This document shows, in pieces, positions 51,381 through 61,890 of a DNA stretch of 64,000 bases (within the stretch, counting starts at the first letter, position 1; each line of letters begins with the position of its first letter). The position numbers and the translations under genes are program-made. The DNA is taken from contig NZ_RXIZ01000001.1 in assembly GCF_003987855.1 (NCBI RefSeq), positions 90,933 through 154,932 of the forward strand, written 5' to 3'. This stretch comes from Hyphomicrobium sp. (GTDB lineage: Bacteria > Pseudomonadota > Alphaproteobacteria > Rhizobiales > Hyphomicrobiaceae). Under the pieces are notes generated by a model. It searched no databases. It was not told where the DNA came from and saw nothing but the letters and a program-made list of their open reading frames with translations.

Positions 51381-53210
51381 ATGAAATCCATCATCGACCC
51401 GCGCAACGGCGATGTCGAGGACGATGGATCGAGCACGAAGCGGCGAACGCTCTTATCGCTCGCAGGGAGCCTTCTTTCCGAAATCAGTCTGCCGAAATTG
51501 CTTGCTGCGTGGGCGGTGCTGATCGTGGTGCCGGCCATCACGCTGGGCGCCGGACCGCTACTTGTTTCGATCTGGCTCGGTACGGTCTCCGCGAAGACGG
51601 CAGCACTCTATACCGGGCTTTTTGCGCCGACGCTGCTCATTGCGCTTCTCCTCCTGGCGTGGTTCGGAGGCAAACCGTTATGGCGTCTCATCGAGACGAA
51701 TTTCTGGTCGCTGAATGCGCTCGCGGTTCAGCCGGCCTATGCGCTCGCACGTGAAGCGCTCAGGCAAATAGCCGAGCTGTTTATTCCTACAGACACCGAC
51801 CAAGCGAAGCGCGGACGAGTACGCGCGTTCAGCGCGGCAGCTGCCGGCCTACTGATTTGCGTCGTTTCCCTCCTGCTCTTCACGCTTGTTTGGCCCCAAA
51901 CGCGGTGGACCGGGTCCGCAAGCGATCTCGCCTCTCCGATCACATTGATGAGGACTGCGCTCTTCAACAGTGTCGCCATCATCACGGCATATCTCGCCGC
52001 GGCCGGATTGATCTGGGCGCTGGCCGACAGCCTTATGGAACAACCGCGAGATGCTCCGATGGCGCCCCCCGCATCAGGCAAGCGTCAGTGGAGAGTCGTC
52101 CATCTATCAGACATTCACACCGTCGGCGAACGGTATGGGTTCCGCATCGAGGGCGGCCGCTCAGGCCCCCGCGGGAATCAGCGCTTAGCGCAATTGCTCG
52201 CCGAGCTTGACAACATCGACGCGCAACGTCCCCTCGATGCCATCATAATCACAGGAGACATCACGGATGCCGGACGCTCGGCCGAATGGGCGGAATTTCT
52301 TGACGCCTTAGCCAAATATCCGCGCTTGGCAGAGCTGATGACCCTGCTTCCGGGCAACCATGACATCAATGTTGTCGACCGGGCCAATCCCGCGCGCCTG
52401 GACCTGCCTTTAAGTCCCAAGAAGCGGCTTCGCGAAATGCGCGCCCTCTGCGCAATTGCCTCGGTTCAGGGCGGGCGCGTGCATATCGCTCAGGCCTCGG
52501 AGGAAAAGCTCGGACCCGCTCTGGAACAGGCGCTCGCGCCATGGTCGGAGAGAATTGCCGAATTCGCCGACACGGGCACTCTCTTTGAATCCTGGCATCT
52601 TGCCGATCTTTGGCCGCAGAGCTTCCCGATGGTGCTGCCGCCGTCCACGCCGGATGGACTTGGAATAATTCTGCTCGATTCAAACGCGGAAACGCATTTC
52701 TCATTCACGAACGCGCTTGGGCTGGTGACAACCGAGCAGACGCGCTCCACTGAGAAAACGATGGCGCTGTTTCCGGACGCCTACTGGATCGTTGCGCTTC
52801 ACCATCACGTCGTCGAATATCCCAAAGCTTCAAAAGCTCTCTCAGAGCGCATCGGCACGGCATTGATCAACGGAAGCTGGTTCGTCCGCCGCATGCAAAG
52901 GTACAGCAGAAAAATCATCGTCATGCACGGGCACCGCCACATTGATTGGCTTGGACGCTGCGGAGACCTACAGATCGTGTCGGCCCCATCACCCGTCATG
53001 GACGTGACCGACGAGAAGGATACCTACTTCTACGTTCACAACCTCGGGCTCGACGCCCACGGAAGACTGACCCTCTACGCCCCCGAAAAAATTGTTCTGC
53101 GCGGAACTGTCAGCCCGGAACCGGATCGTCCTTCGGTCGCGACCCTCCGAGAAGATCGGCGATCCGCCGGGTCGATGGATACGCCTCGCACAACGATAGC
53201 AGAACTATGA
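51381..53210 (+). CDS. Membrane-bound metallophosphoesterase
   Basis: A 609-residue protein: an N-terminal half with four to five hydrophobic segments (about 35-75, 80-100, 155-180, 200-220), then a calcineurin-like phosphoesterase with the metal motifs HLSDIH, GDITDAG, GNHD, HHH and GHRH. The active domain probably faces the cytoplasm. Substrate unknown. AAAGGAG precedes ATG 51381. Its last 101 bases overlap, on the opposite strand, the 3' end of the permease gene. Confidence 0.85.
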   Translation: MKSIIDPRNGDVEDDGSSTKRRTLLSLAGSLLSEISLPKLLAAWAVLIVVPAITLGAGPLLVSIWLGTVSAKTAALYTGLFAPTLLIALLLLAWFGGKPLWRLIETNFWSLNALAVQPAYALAREALRQIAELFIPTDTDQAKRGRVRAFSAAAAGLLICVVSLLLFTLVWPQTRWTGSASDLASPITLMRTALFNSVAIITAYLAAAGLIWALADSLMEQPRDAPMAPPASGKRQWRVVHLSDIHTVGERYGFRIEGGRSGPRGNQRLAQLLAELDNIDAQRPLDAIIITGDITDAGRSAEWAEFLDALAKYPRLAELMTLLPGNHDINVVDRANPARLDLPLSPKKRLREMRALCAIASVQGGRVHIAQASEEKLGPALEQALAPWSERIAEFADTGTLFESWHLADLWPQSFPMVLPPSTPDGLGIILLDSNAETHFSFTNALGLVTTEQTRSTEKTMALFPDAYWIVALHHHVVEYPKASKALSERIGTALINGSWFVRRMQRYSRKIIVMHGHRHIDWLGRCGDLQIVSAPSPVMDVTDEKDTYFYVHNLGLDAHGRLTLYAPEKIVLRGTVSPEPDRPSVATLREDRRSAGSMDTPRTTIAEL

Positions 53211-54171
53211 CGATGGGAACGCCGATGAAAGCGCCCGGCAATCCCCATAGGAACGTCCAGAAAAAGACCGAGAACAAAACGACGATCGGCGACATCGAAA
53301 GAGCGTTGCCGACGAACCGGGGCTCGAGATAGCTTCCGACGACAAACTGGATGATGTTGAGGCACGTAAAGATCGCGACGACTGCAGGCAACGATGCGAA
53401 TTGTGCCGCGGCAAATATCGTTGGAAACAACGTCGCGATGAACGGTCCAATGAACGGGATGAAGTTTAAGCCGAAGGCCAAGACGCCCCATTGAAGCGCG
53501 AGAGGCAGCCCGGCGAGCAGCGCAAACCCATAAACCAAGAGACCCGTGATGATACTCATCTGGGTGCGAACCTGCATGTATCGCCGCAACTTGAATGCCG
53601 CGTTTGCTCCGCCCACCAGCAGCACCGTGCCGAGGCTCCCGTGCCGCCACTCGCGGAGTTTCGCAACCGTGGCATCCACCTCGAGCAAACCGAGCAGCAC
53701 GTAAACAAAGACCACGATCAGAAAACTAAGCAGCGTGTTGAGACGAGACGAGAGCTCTTGTGCCAGTCGGATGAGCCGATTTGAATTGAAGTAGTCGGCC
53801 CATGTTCCCCCGATCTCGATCCCATGACCTTGCAGCCAGGAAGTCGCCGACCCATAGAGCGCCTGCAAACGTTCCGCATCGCCGACGATGAAGCGCCCGA
53901 CCTGCCCCACAGCCCCTGCCAGCAAGAGCGCCAATGCGCATACCGTGACGACGATGGCTCCCGTCGTCAGCGCGAGAGCCGCAAGTTGGGGCATCCTGGT
54001 TTGCAGCGTCTTCTGCAATGGCCATGCGATGGCGATCGTAAACAGTGCGAAAGCCAAAGGGGCAAAGACCGTCTCGGCTGCGGAAAGCGCCGCGCCGACG
54101 AACACTGCGGTGCAGATTGCCAGCATTGCCGTCAGCGTGCGTGATGCGGGCGGCCGATGAGGGATGTTCAT
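53110..54171 (-). CDS. AI-2E (PerM) family transporter
   Basis: A 353-residue membrane protein with about seven to eight helices and the AI-2E/PerM signatures FGLNFIPFIGPFIATLFP and GSYLEPRFVGNALSMSP. Substrates differ between members. It converges on the metallophosphoesterase gene with a 101-base overlap of coding sequence. Confidence 0.9.
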   Translation of the reverse strand: MNIPHRPPASRTLTAMLAICTAVFVGAALSAAETVFAPLAFALFTIAIAWPLQKTLQTRMPQLAALALTTGAIVVTVCALALLLAGAVGQVGRFIVGDAERLQALYGSATSWLQGHGIEIGGTWADYFNSNRLIRLAQELSSRLNTLLSFLIVVFVYVLLGLLEVDATVAKLREWRHGSLGTVLLVGGANAAFKLRRYMQVRTQMSIITGLLVYGFALLAGLPLALQWGVLAFGLNFIPFIGPFIATLFPTIFAAAQFASLPAVVAIFTCLNIIQFVVGSYLEPRFVGNALSMSPIVVLFSVFFWTFLWGLPGAFIGVPIVIVLLSLCEAYPSTRRIADLLGGSRPKDDPVPG

Positions 54172-54486
54172 TTCGAATGTTTTCGGTTCTCAGGACGCCA
54201 TGACTATCGAGCGGAAGTCTAAATTGTTCGCCCAACTCGAGAAACACGATTTCATAACCGCCAACAACAATTGCATAGTTAATAGAGACAATTGAAAGCA
54301 CCGCGGCGTGGCATCGGATGAGAAGCTGCCGCCTGCTGCACACCTTTCACGTAAGCCGAAAATTTGCCGAGCCGCGAGGCGATCCGTTCGCCGTCAGACA
54401 AATTTGGCAGGCGAAAGTCCCCAATATTCTCTATACTGCGCATCAGACGGGGGACACTTGGCATCAACGACCAAGGAGTCCAAGAA
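54172..54486. other. 315-base divergent intergenic region
   Basis: Region between the permease and the small secreted protein gene. It is AT-richer than its flanks (for example AATTGCATAGTTAATAGAG near 54,275). I see an AAGGAG ribosome site for the right gene but no reliable promoter, ECF-type motif or RNA gene. Confidence 0.5.
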
Positions 54487-54780
54487 ATGAAATTCGTTCT
54501 CGCAATAGCCGCTACGGCAGTATCGCTCGCCATCAGCGCATCGCCGTTGTTCGCAGAAGACCAGGCAGATCCCACGCGTCACACGATGGGTGATTCAGGC
54601 AAACTCCCGGCAAGCGGCGCTGTCAGCACGCGCGTGCCCGATATGGGCGCGGGCACCGGCACAAGCACCGGCACCGATGGCACCTCCAAAAGAATGGGTG
54701 ACGAGGGCAAACTCCCAGCCACCAATTCCATGAGCAACGAAGTGCCGAAAATGTCCGCCCCCAGCGGAACGGACAAATAA
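54487..54780 (+). CDS. Small exported protein with two 20-residue repeats
   Basis: A 97-residue protein: signal peptide to about residue 23 (SASPLFAED), then two copies of a 20-residue unit, 34-53 and 70-89, each reading MGD-x-GKLPA...VP-x-M, separated by a Gly/Thr-rich spacer. AAGGAG precedes the ATG. No family is recognised. It resembles small periplasmic proteins of unknown role in related bacteria; the repeat suggests a short binding or structural motif. Confidence 0.75.
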   Translation: MKFVLAIAATAVSLAISASPLFAEDQADPTRHTMGDSGKLPASGAVSTRVPDMGAGTGTSTGTDGTSKRMGDEGKLPATNSMSNEVPKMSAPSGTDK

Positions 54781-54879
54781 GCGCGCATCCATCAGCTACT
54801 CGGAGATGCGTGTTTCGCTTCCGGCGAAGCCTGCGTCTCCCACGAGACCATTCGTTCGAACAGGTTTCTGGAGTTTGCC

Positions 54880-55449
54880 ATGACAGCCAAATCCGTACCC
54901 TTGACCCATGAAGCGGCGGCCGATCCAAGTTGGTGGGGCGCCATGCTTGTTGGTGCCGTCTTCGTTTTCGCAGGCCTCTTTGTGCTTGGCGATGTGGTTG
55001 CCGCCACGGTGATCAGCGCCTTCCTCATCGGCATTTTAATCGCAGTGGCAGGCGTCGCCGAAGTGTTTCAGGCATTTTATGCGCAGCACTGGCGCGGCTT
55101 TGCCCTGCGCATGCTGATCGGCGCGCTGTACATTATCTGCGGGCTCATGCTCATCAGTGATCCGGCACGGGCCTCCGTCGTGTTAGCCCTCGTATTCGCG
55201 CTATCTCTTGTGGCGTCCGGGATAGTCCGGATTTTTCAAGCCATCCAGTATTGGGAATGGTTCGGTCCCCTGCTGCTCGTCTCCGGCATCGTCGGTATCG
55301 CTGCCGGTCTCGTCATTCTCGCAAATTGGCCTATCAGCGGACTTTGGGTGCTGGGACTCGTGGTCGGAGTAGATCTCATCCTTCATGGATTGTGGTGGAT
55401 CTCGCTCGGCGGGCGCTTGCGGCAGGAAAGACGCTCGGCTCCAAGCTGA
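54880..55449 (+). CDS. HdeD/DUF308 family membrane protein
   Basis: A 189-residue protein with six membrane helices in three pairs, as in HdeD (acid-resistance membrane protein) and DUF308. Characteristic segments are FVFAGLFVLGDVVAATVIS and WPISGLWVLGLVVGVDLILHG. The exact role outside enterobacteria is unknown. It stands alone between the repeat protein and the tRNA. Confidence 0.87.
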   Translation: MTAKSVPLTHEAAADPSWWGAMLVGAVFVFAGLFVLGDVVAATVISAFLIGILIAVAGVAEVFQAFYAQHWRGFALRMLIGALYIICGLMLISDPARASVVLALVFALSLVASGIVRIFQAIQYWEWFGPLLLVSGIVGIAAGLVILANWPISGLWVLGLVVGVDLILHGLWWISLGGRLRQERRSAPS

Positions 55450-55662
55450 CCGCGCGAAGCCCTGTTCGACAGTCTACGGCTGACGGCCGAGCTCCTGCTT
55501 CGCCGCCAGCCCTCCTATTGCTGACTTGCCCGACGATACGCCGAGCGAACGCGGCGCGTCCGAGCGCTCGCTGCGAGAAGGAAGTTGTAATTGGCTGGCA
55601 GAATGGCTCCGCGCTCTGCGAAGCCCTGATCATGGCGTCATCTGGCGATGCCTTGATTCTGG

Positions 55663-55737
55663 TGGTGAGCCCGGTTGGGATCGAACCAACGACCCTCTGA
55701 TTAAAAGTCAGATGCTCTACCGCTGAGCTACGGGCCC
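55663..55737 (-). tRNA. tRNA-Lys (anticodon TTT)
   Basis: On the minus strand a full cloverleaf from GGGCCCG to CGGGCTC-A-CCA: acceptor stem with one G-T pair, D arm GCTC/GAGC, anticodon arm TCTGA-CTTTTAA-TCAGA with anticodon TTT, and T arm GTTGG-TTCGATC-CCAAC. The CCA end is encoded. Confidence 0.96.
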
Positions 55738-56020
55738 TTTTATACCACCAAATCAATGGCTTACCAGGAAACCGCCGGCAAGCATGATCTCGGCCCAAAG
55801 CCTCTGCCCGAATGCACCACGGGAGAAGGCACGTTGCGCGCCGAAGCGTGCTTATAGAAACCGTCCCCCGAACCCGCAACCCTCATTCCATGACCCTCCC
55901 TGACTGATGGTCGCAGGCCATGCAGAAACGTGGTTGGTTTGGCATCCGCCGACGCGCTATACCCAGCGCGAATCCTCGGCCCGACAACGCGGGCCAACTC
56001 AAAAGAACACAGGAATGACC

Positions 56021-56218
56021 ATGGCTGACAAGGAACTCCTCGCCGAACTCAATCAGCGGATTGAGATCATTCGCGACAATCTCCGCCAGCTCGTCGAGCA
56101 GGCAGCTGGTTATTCGGGTGCCGAAGACGAGGAGCGCAATGCCGATCGCATCGCCGAGCAGCAGGCCGAGCTCGATGCCCTCCTCGCCAAACGCGACGCA
56201 CTGACGAACCAGAAGTAG
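56021..56218 (+). CDS. Small coiled-coil protein (65 aa)
   Basis: A 65-residue, strongly charged protein (LLAELNQRIEIIRDNLRQL, ADRIAEQQAELDALLAKRD) with a heptad-like pattern, so probably one or two long helices. ATG 56021 has AGGA 6 bases upstream; ATG 56027 is also possible. A similar small protein is common in Hyphomicrobiales but has no known role. The 283 bases between it and the tRNA contain nothing I can name. Confidence 0.78.
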   Translation: MADKELLAELNQRIEIIRDNLRQLVEQAAGYSGAEDEERNADRIAEQQAELDALLAKRDALTNQK

Positions 56219-56230
56219 CTACCCTTCACC

Positions 56231-56252
56231 GTCCCGGCCGCACCGGGACTTT
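56231..56252 (+). terminator. Probable terminator after the coiled-coil gene
   Basis: GTCCCGG (56231-56237) pairs with CCGGGAC (56243-56249) around CCGCA and is followed by TTT. The T run is short. Confidence 0.5.
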
Positions 56253-56331
56253 CCCAGCAGCAGACACGAACCGCACGCGCCCCGTCTCGGCTGCGGCCCG
56301 TCTACCGCATATCGCCGGAAAAGCGTCTCAC

Positions 56332-57246
56332 ATGCCTGATCGCCTCAAGGCCATTTTCCTGGTGTGTGCCGGGGTGACGCTTTTCTCTGTTCTCGATACC
56401 ACCGCCAAATACCTCGGCACGCGGCTGGGCGTGCCCGTTGCGCAAATCGTTTGGATGCGCTTCGCAACGCAGATCTTCTGGATCACGGTGCTCATGAGCC
56501 CGGCAAAGATGCCGGCGCTGATGAAAACCAAGAACTTGAAACTTCAGCTGACACGGTCTGCCCTTATGGCGATGACCACGTTGCTGAACTTCGTCGCCGT
56601 CAAGTATCTGCGCCTCGATCAGACGCTGTCGATAACATTCCTGACGCCCCTCGTCGTCGCCGCGCTCGCCGTGCCATTGCTCGGCGAACACGTCGGCTGG
56701 CACCGCGCGGCCGCAATTGCCGTCGGCTTCATCGGCATTCTTATTGTCGTGCGGCCGGGGGTTACGTCGATCCAGCCGGCTTTCGCCTGGGCGTTCGGAT
56801 CGATGATCTCGTATTCCCTGCTTTTGATCGTGACGCGCAAGCTATCCGCATTCGACCCGCCGATGGTGACGCTGAACTATGGGTCGGTCGTCGGCGTCGT
56901 CGCTTCCCTTCCCTTTATCTTCGCCGATTGGATCTGGTTTCCGAGCGCGGAGATCTGGATCTTGCTCCTGCTGCTCGGCGCTCTCGGCGGCGGCGGCCAC
57001 TTCCTCATGATCCAGGCCTACCGCTTTGCACCAGCCTCAGCCGTGACGCCCTTCATCTACGTCGAGCTGATCAGCATGATCACGCTGAGCTACGTGATCT
57101 TCGGCGACGAGCCCGATCGCTGGAGCTTTATCGGCTCGATGGTCATCGTCGCATCGGGCCTCTACCTCATCCACCGCGAGCGCATCGCGCACCGAGAAGC
57201 CCTGATGGCGATGGAGCCTACCGATCCTGCCGAGGAGAGGCGATGA
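56332..57246 (+). CDS. DMT superfamily (EamA) transporter
   Basis: A 304-residue protein of ten helices with two EamA repeats (first [20 protein letters not shown], second [20 protein letters not shown] and [13 protein letters not shown]-like end). Members export small metabolites; substrate unknown. Its 3' end overlaps tgt by 29 bases on the opposite strand. Confidence 0.9.
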   Translation: MPDRLKAIFLVCAGVTLFSVLDTTAKYLGTRLGVPVAQIVWMRFATQIFWITVLMSPAKMPALMKTKNLKLQLTRSALMAMTTLLNFVAVKYLRLDQTLSITFLTPLVVAALAVPLLGEHVGWHRAAAIAVGFIGILIVVRPGVTSIQPAFAWAFGSMISYSLLLIVTRKLSAFDPPMVTLNYGSVVGVVASLPFIFADWIWFPSAEIWILLLLLGALGGGGHFLMIQAYRFAPASAVTPFIYVELISMITLSYVIFGDEPDRWSFIGSMVIVASGLYLIHRERIAHREALMAMEPTDPAEERR

Positions 57247-58408
57247 TGCGGGCCTTCGTCTCGGCCGCCCAATCATCGAAGCGGCCTTCCGCGATCGCTT
57301 TCCGCATCGCCGCCATCAGGTCCTGATAGAAGACGGTATTGACCCACGACAGGATCATGGCGCCGAGGTATTCGCCCGACTTGATCAGGTGATGGATGTA
57401 AGCGCGCGAAAACTCCCGCGCCGCCGGACATGAGCTGAATTCGTCCAAGGGCCCGGCGTCTTCCGCAAACTTCGCATTGCGCAGATTGAGCGGCCCGCCC
57501 CAGGTGAATGCGTAGCCATGGCGGCCATTGCGCGTCGGCATCACGCAATCGAACATGTCGACCCCGAGACGCACGCTTTCGATCAGATCGAGCGGCGTGC
57601 CGACCCCCATCAAATATCTCGGCTTGTCGACCGGCAGATGCGGCAGCGTCTCGGCCAGCGTCGCGATCATCGCCTCGTGACCTTCGCCGACCGCAAGACC
57701 GCCGACCGCGTACCCCGGAAAATCCATCGCCACGAGCCTGTCCGCCGACCGATGCCGAAGCTCGATATCCGTACCGCCCTGCACGATCGCAAACAGCGCC
57801 TGTCCCGGACCCGCGCCGCCTGACGAAAGTTGCATCTCGAAGGCGCGCTTGGAACGCTCGGCCCAGCGCAACGACAGTTCCATCGCCCGCTCGACTTCCT
57901 TGCGCTCGGCCGGCAATTCGATGCACTCGTCGAACTGCATCTGGATGTCGGAACCGAGCAGGCATTGAATTTCGATCGAGCGCTCGGGCGACAGCATGTG
58001 CCGCGACCCATCGAGATGCGATTGAAACGCGACGCCCTCTTCCGTGATCTTGCGGATCTTGCCGAGACTCATCACCTGGAAGCCGCCCGAGTCCGTCAGG
58101 ATCGGCTTCTCCCATCGCATGAACGTGTGCAGACCGCCGAGTTTCGCGACGCGCTCCGCGCCGGGACGCAGCATCAGGTGATAGGTATTGCCGAGCAGGA
58201 TATCCGCGCCAGCATCGCGGACCTGCTCAGGGTAGAGCGCTTTCACCGTCGCGACCGTGCCGACCGGCATGAAGGCCGGCGTCCGGATCACGCCGCGCGG
58301 TGTCGCGATCTCGCCGAGCCGTGCTTTGCCATCCTGACCATGGAGGCGAAAGGCGAACGCGTCGGCCGCCGAATGCGACGGCGAAGTTGCGAGTGTCTCA
58401 GCGCTCAT
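57218..58408 (-). CDS. tgt: tRNA-guanine transglycosylase
   Basis: Tgt exchanges guanine-34 for the queuosine precursor in Asp/Asn/His/Tyr tRNAs. The 396-residue product has [27 protein letters not shown] (catalytic Asp), [20 protein letters not shown] and [16 protein letters not shown]. In the usual C-x-C-x2-C...H zinc site only one Cys remains ([14 protein letters not shown]), and the His position reads Val ([10 protein letters not shown]), so the structural zinc is probably lost. It pairs with queA 1.3 kb away. Confidence 0.94.
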   Translation of the reverse strand: MSAETLATSPSHSAADAFAFRLHGQDGKARLGEIATPRGVIRTPAFMPVGTVATVKALYPEQVRDAGADILLGNTYHLMLRPGAERVAKLGGLHTFMRWEKPILTDSGGFQVMSLGKIRKITEEGVAFQSHLDGSRHMLSPERSIEIQCLLGSDIQMQFDECIELPAERKEVERAMELSLRWAERSKRAFEMQLSSGGAGPGQALFAIVQGGTDIELRHRSADRLVAMDFPGYAVGGLAVGEGHEAMIATLAETLPHLPVDKPRYLMGVGTPLDLIESVRLGVDMFDCVMPTRNGRHGYAFTWGGPLNLRNAKFAEDAGPLDEFSSCPAAREFSRAYIHHLIKSGEYLGAMILSWVNTVFYQDLMAAMRKAIAEGRFDDWAAETKARIIASPRQDR

Positions 58409-58416
58409 GATGCGTT

Positions 58417-59589
58417 CTATTTTCCGATCTTCTCGACGACGGCTTTGCCCGACTCGACGATCAGGCGCGTGACGTTGGGGGCCGCATCGCTATAGACGAG
58501 ATCAGCTGTCGGCGCGCCCGTGGTGATGAAGGAATGAATATCCTTCGCCACCGTCTCCGCTGCCGACCATTGAATGTTATGGCCGATGTCACTCTCCTGC
58601 GCGCCGGACTGGGGCAGCGGCCGCTTGCCGTATTCCTTCCAGTAGAACGTCAGGCCCGACTTCGCCGCAGCATCCTTCAGGGAGTTTTTGATCTCTTCCT
58701 GATCCTTGGCGAGATAGATGCTGTCCTGCGTCGCCCACATCACCAGCGCCGGCACGGCGAGAGACTTGAGCCGTTCCGTGTTGTCCTGAGCCAGCAAGCC
58801 TTTCGTCGCGCCGATCCACGTGCCGAGGCGAACCTTCGCCGTCTCCGGCGTATAGGGCGCCAGGAATGAAGGTTGCGCGGCGGGATCGAGCGTCCAGTTC
58901 GCGGCGATCCACTCCATCGCTTTCGGATCGGCATCGAGCGGCGTTAGTTCATACACACCGGCGGGGTAGGAATAATGCTTGGCTTCGAGCGCAGGTTTCC
59001 ACGCCCCCTCAATCGTCTGTTTCAGCACGAAGTCTCCGAGCGCCGCGTTGCCGACGCTCTTCGCGCCGGTCGCATCGAGAACGGCGTGCCCGACCATCTC
59101 AGGATGCGTGAGCGCGATCTCCTGCACCACGAACGAACCCATCGAGTGACCGGCCAAATCCGCTTTGCCGATGCCTTTCGCCTTCATGAAGGCAATCACA
59201 TCGCTGGCATGATCGGAAATCCGATAGCAAGTCTCGGGAGCCGCCGCACACGTCTTGGCGTCAGGCATGCTGCTCTGGCCGTGGCCGCGCAAATCGACGG
59301 CGATGATGTGCAGGCTCGGATCGATCTTGTGGAGCGCGTCCATCGTCAGCGACCAGGAACGCACGCTGTCGGTCAAACCATGGATCAGCAGCACCGGCTT
59401 GCCATCCGCCGGTCCGACTTCGATGTAGGCCATTTCGATGCCGGTCGAGAGCTTCTCTTTGCATCGCGGTCCATCCACAGACGTGCAGGCCGTTCCCGCC
59501 CTGGAGGCCGTACCCGATGTCAGCAAGGCAATTGCTGTTGCAATGCCCACGCAGAACTGCCGGACGGTAGACGCGATACGAGATGTCAT
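58417..59589 (-). CDS. Exported alpha/beta hydrolase
   Basis: A 390-residue alpha/beta hydrolase with a signal peptide (about 1-31), [16 protein letters not shown] (oxyanion), the nucleophile [10 protein letters not shown] and a late His in [12 protein letters not shown]. Cysteines near the N-terminus ([11 protein letters not shown]) may form a disulfide. It sits between tgt and queA but its export argues against a role in queuosine; substrate unknown. Confidence 0.85.
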   Translation of the reverse strand: MTSRIASTVRQFCVGIATAIALLTSGTASRAGTACTSVDGPRCKEKLSTGIEMAYIEVGPADGKPVLLIHGLTDSVRSWSLTMDALHKIDPSLHIIAVDLRGHGQSSMPDAKTCAAAPETCYRISDHASDVIAFMKAKGIGKADLAGHSMGSFVVQEIALTHPEMVGHAVLDATGAKSVGNAALGDFVLKQTIEGAWKPALEAKHYSYPAGVYELTPLDADPKAMEWIAANWTLDPAAQPSFLAPYTPETAKVRLGTWIGATKGLLAQDNTERLKSLAVPALVMWATQDSIYLAKDQEEIKNSLKDAAAKSGLTFYWKEYGKRPLPQSGAQESDIGHNIQWSAAETVAKDIHSFITTGAPTADLVYSDAAPNVTRLIVESGKAVVEKIGK

Positions 59590-59677
59590 GAAAGCCTCAC
59601 ACGGCTAAGAGGAAACGGCTGAGCGCCACCGCCGACCATAGCAAGCGTGCCGAGTATTGAGAAGTTGCGGCTTGTCG

Positions 59678-60784
59678 TCATTCGGACTGGTCTGCCCGCG
59701 CAAGGAGACTTGCATCTCCGTAAGAGTAGAACCGGTATCCGTTACGGATCGCATGCCCGTAAGCCGCGCGCATGGTGCCCAGTCCGGAGAACGCAGCGAC
59801 CAGCATGAAAAGCGTCGAGCGCGGAAGATGGAAGTTCGTCATCAGCAGATCGATCGCCTTGAAGCGATAACCGGGCGTTATGAAGATCGCCGTTTCTCCC
59901 GACCACGGCACGAGGGTGCCGTCTTCCCGCGCTGCACTTTCGAGCAAGCGCAGCGACGTCGTGCCGACCGCCACGATCCGCCCGCCTCGCGCCCGGACCG
60001 CATTCAGCGCGTCCGCCGTTTCGCGCGAAACCGCGCCCCACTCCGAATGCATTTTATGCGCGTCGGTATCCTCCGCCTTCACCGGCAGAAAGGTACCCGC
60101 GCCGACATGCAGCGTCACGAAATGCCGAGAGATGCCGCGCGCATCGAGCGCCGCGAACAGCTCGGGCGTAAAATGCAGCCCGGCGGTCGGCGCCGCCACC
60201 GCGCCCTCCTTCTCGGCATAGATGGTTTGATAGCTATCGCGATCGCGTGCATCGGGCTCGCGCTTGAGCGCGATATAGGGCGGCAGCGGCATTGCGCCGA
60301 CTGCCGATATCGCTTCATCGAGAGCCGCACCGGACAAATCGAACGCCAGCTCGACTTCTCCGGCTTCACCCTTTGCGGCCACCGTCGCATCGAGCGCGCC
60401 CTGCAGGCACACGTCTTCGGAATGTCCGAAGTGCACGCGATCTCCGGCTTCGAGGCGTTTCGCCGGACGTGCGAAAGCGCGCCACGTATTGTCCGAAACT
60501 CGCTTCGTCAGATTGAAGTCGACGTGCGCCCGAGTCTCTCCTCGCATGCGAACGCCGGACAGTGCTGCCGGTATGACCTTCGTGTCGTTGAAAACCAGCG
60601 CATCTCCCGGACGCAGGAGATCCGGTAAATCTCGAACCTGCTTGTCGTCCAGATCGGCATCGTCACGCGCGCAGCCGCCTTTTACCGGATGCACGACGAG
60701 GAGGCGCGCGGTATCGCGCGGCTCGGCGGGGTAAAGCGCAATCGCGCTGTCGGGTAAGACGAAATCGAAAAGATCGGTACGCAT
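59678..60784 (-). CDS. queA: S-adenosylmethionine:tRNA ribosyltransferase-isomerase
   Basis: QueA adds the cyclopentene ring precursor (epoxyqueuosine) from S-adenosylmethionine to preQ1-tRNA. The 368-residue product begins [27 protein letters not shown]-like and has [42 protein letters not shown] and [19 protein letters not shown]. It is on the same strand as tgt. Confidence 0.95.
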   Translation of the reverse strand: MRTDLFDFVLPDSAIALYPAEPRDTARLLVVHPVKGGCARDDADLDDKQVRDLPDLLRPGDALVFNDTKVIPAALSGVRMRGETRAHVDFNLTKRVSDNTWRAFARPAKRLEAGDRVHFGHSEDVCLQGALDATVAAKGEAGEVELAFDLSGAALDEAISAVGAMPLPPYIALKREPDARDRDSYQTIYAEKEGAVAAPTAGLHFTPELFAALDARGISRHFVTLHVGAGTFLPVKAEDTDAHKMHSEWGAVSRETADALNAVRARGGRIVAVGTTSLRLLESAAREDGTLVPWSGETAIFITPGYRFKAIDLLMTNFHLPRSTLFMLVAAFSGLGTMRAAYGHAIRNGYRFYSYGDASLLARADQSE

Positions 60785-60903
60785 TTGCGTCGGCTTAGAC
60801 GATCATCACCCGTATAGGAAGGCGGCGAATGCCCCACCCTTAACGCCGCGATCCGCGGCGCTCGCATCCCGGCACAAACCCGAGAGGATTGCTCCTCGAA
60901 GCG

Positions 60904-61308
60904 TCAATTCCCGCCACGGCTCACGAACCCGGCCACCGCGACCAGCAACCAGCTCAAGATCATGCCCGATCCGCCGATCGGCGCGAGAAATTGCAGCGAG
61001 GCGATATCGGTGAAGGTGTGAAACGCGATCTCTCCCGAAAAGAGCGTCGCAGAAAACAGCATCAGCAGCCCGACAGCGCTCCAAAGCCCAGACCGCGCGC
61101 TTCGCAGCGCCAGCGAATAGATCGCGACCGCAGCCACGGCGTGAATCGTCAGGATCGTCGCCGCCGTCGCAAGTGCAGGACTGTCCACTTTGTGAGCGGC
61201 AACGGCCGATAACGCCACGCCCGCGGCTCCGGCCAACCCGGCCCAAACGGGAATGAGAAAAGGCGCACCCGAAAGCGCGCCTCCCTTTTCGTCGCGCGGC
61301 GCTGGCAT
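60904..61308 (-). CDS. DUF423 membrane protein
   Basis: A 134-residue protein with four helices and the DUF423 end VSGEIAF-like LFSGEIAFHTFTD and LAPIGGSGMILSWLLVA. Function unknown. The ATG at 61308 overlaps the ppiB stop by one base; the longer open frame upstream lies inside ppiB. Confidence 0.85.
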   Translation of the reverse strand: MPAPRDEKGGALSGAPFLIPVWAGLAGAAGVALSAVAAHKVDSPALATAATILTIHAVAAVAIYSLALRSARSGLWSAVGLLMLFSATLFSGEIAFHTFTDIASLQFLAPIGGSGMILSWLLVAVAGFVSRGGN

Positions 61309-61784
61309 CAGGCCGCGTCCGCCGCGACCTGGACCTTGATCATCTTGTCCGGGCTCTTTGGCGGCTCGCCCTTGTTGATCTTGTCGACGTTCTCCATGCC
61401 TTCGATGACCTTGCCCCAGACGGTATATTGCTTGTCGAGGAAGCGCGCGTCGTCGAAGCAAATGAAGAACTGGCTGTTGGCCGAATTCGGACTGGACGCC
61501 CGCGCCATCGAGCAGACGCCGCGAACGTGCGGCTCGGCATTGAACTCCGCCGGCAGGTTGCCGTGCGAGGAACCGCCCGTGCCCCGACCGTCAGGGCAGC
61601 CCGTCTGCGCCATGAAACCGTCGATCACGCGATGAAAGACGATGCCGTCGTAGAAGCCTTCGCGGGCCAGTTGCTTGATGCGCTCCACATGCTTTGGCGC
61701 AAGATCCGGACGCAATTCGATGACGACGGGCCCCTTGCTCGTCTCGATGAGCAGCGTGTTCTCGGGATCTTTGTAGTCGGCCAT
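61308..61784 (-). CDS. ppiB: Cytoplasmic cyclophilin-type peptidyl-prolyl isomerase
   Basis: A 158-residue cyclophilin without signal peptide. Catalytic-site segments: YDGIVFHRVIDGFMAQTG (Arg-containing), GRGTGGSSHG, ANSQFFICFDDA and GKVIEGMENVDKI. It is one of two cyclophilins in tandem; the other has an export signal. Confidence 0.93.
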   Translation of the reverse strand: MADYKDPENTLLIETSKGPVVIELRPDLAPKHVERIKQLAREGFYDGIVFHRVIDGFMAQTGCPDGRGTGGSSHGNLPAEFNAEPHVRGVCSMARASSPNSANSQFFICFDDARFLDKQYTVWGKVIEGMENVDKINKGEPPKSPDKMIKVQVAADAA

Positions 61785-61809
61785 ATCGGAAATTTCCTTT
61801 CTTGTTGCT

Positions 61810-61831
61810 CCCTCTCCCCTTCGGGAGAGGG
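61810..61831. repeat. Inverted repeat in the ppiB-ppiA spacer
   Basis: CCCTCTCCC (61810-61818) pairs with GGGAGAGGG (61823-61831) around a 4-base loop. It looks like the palindromic C/G-rich intergenic repeats common in alphaproteobacterial genomes. Confidence 0.6.
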
Positions 61832-61890
61832 CTAGGGCGAGGGGTCGCTTTTCTTCTTTCGACCGCCCCGTTACCGGCGCTTGCAGCGCC

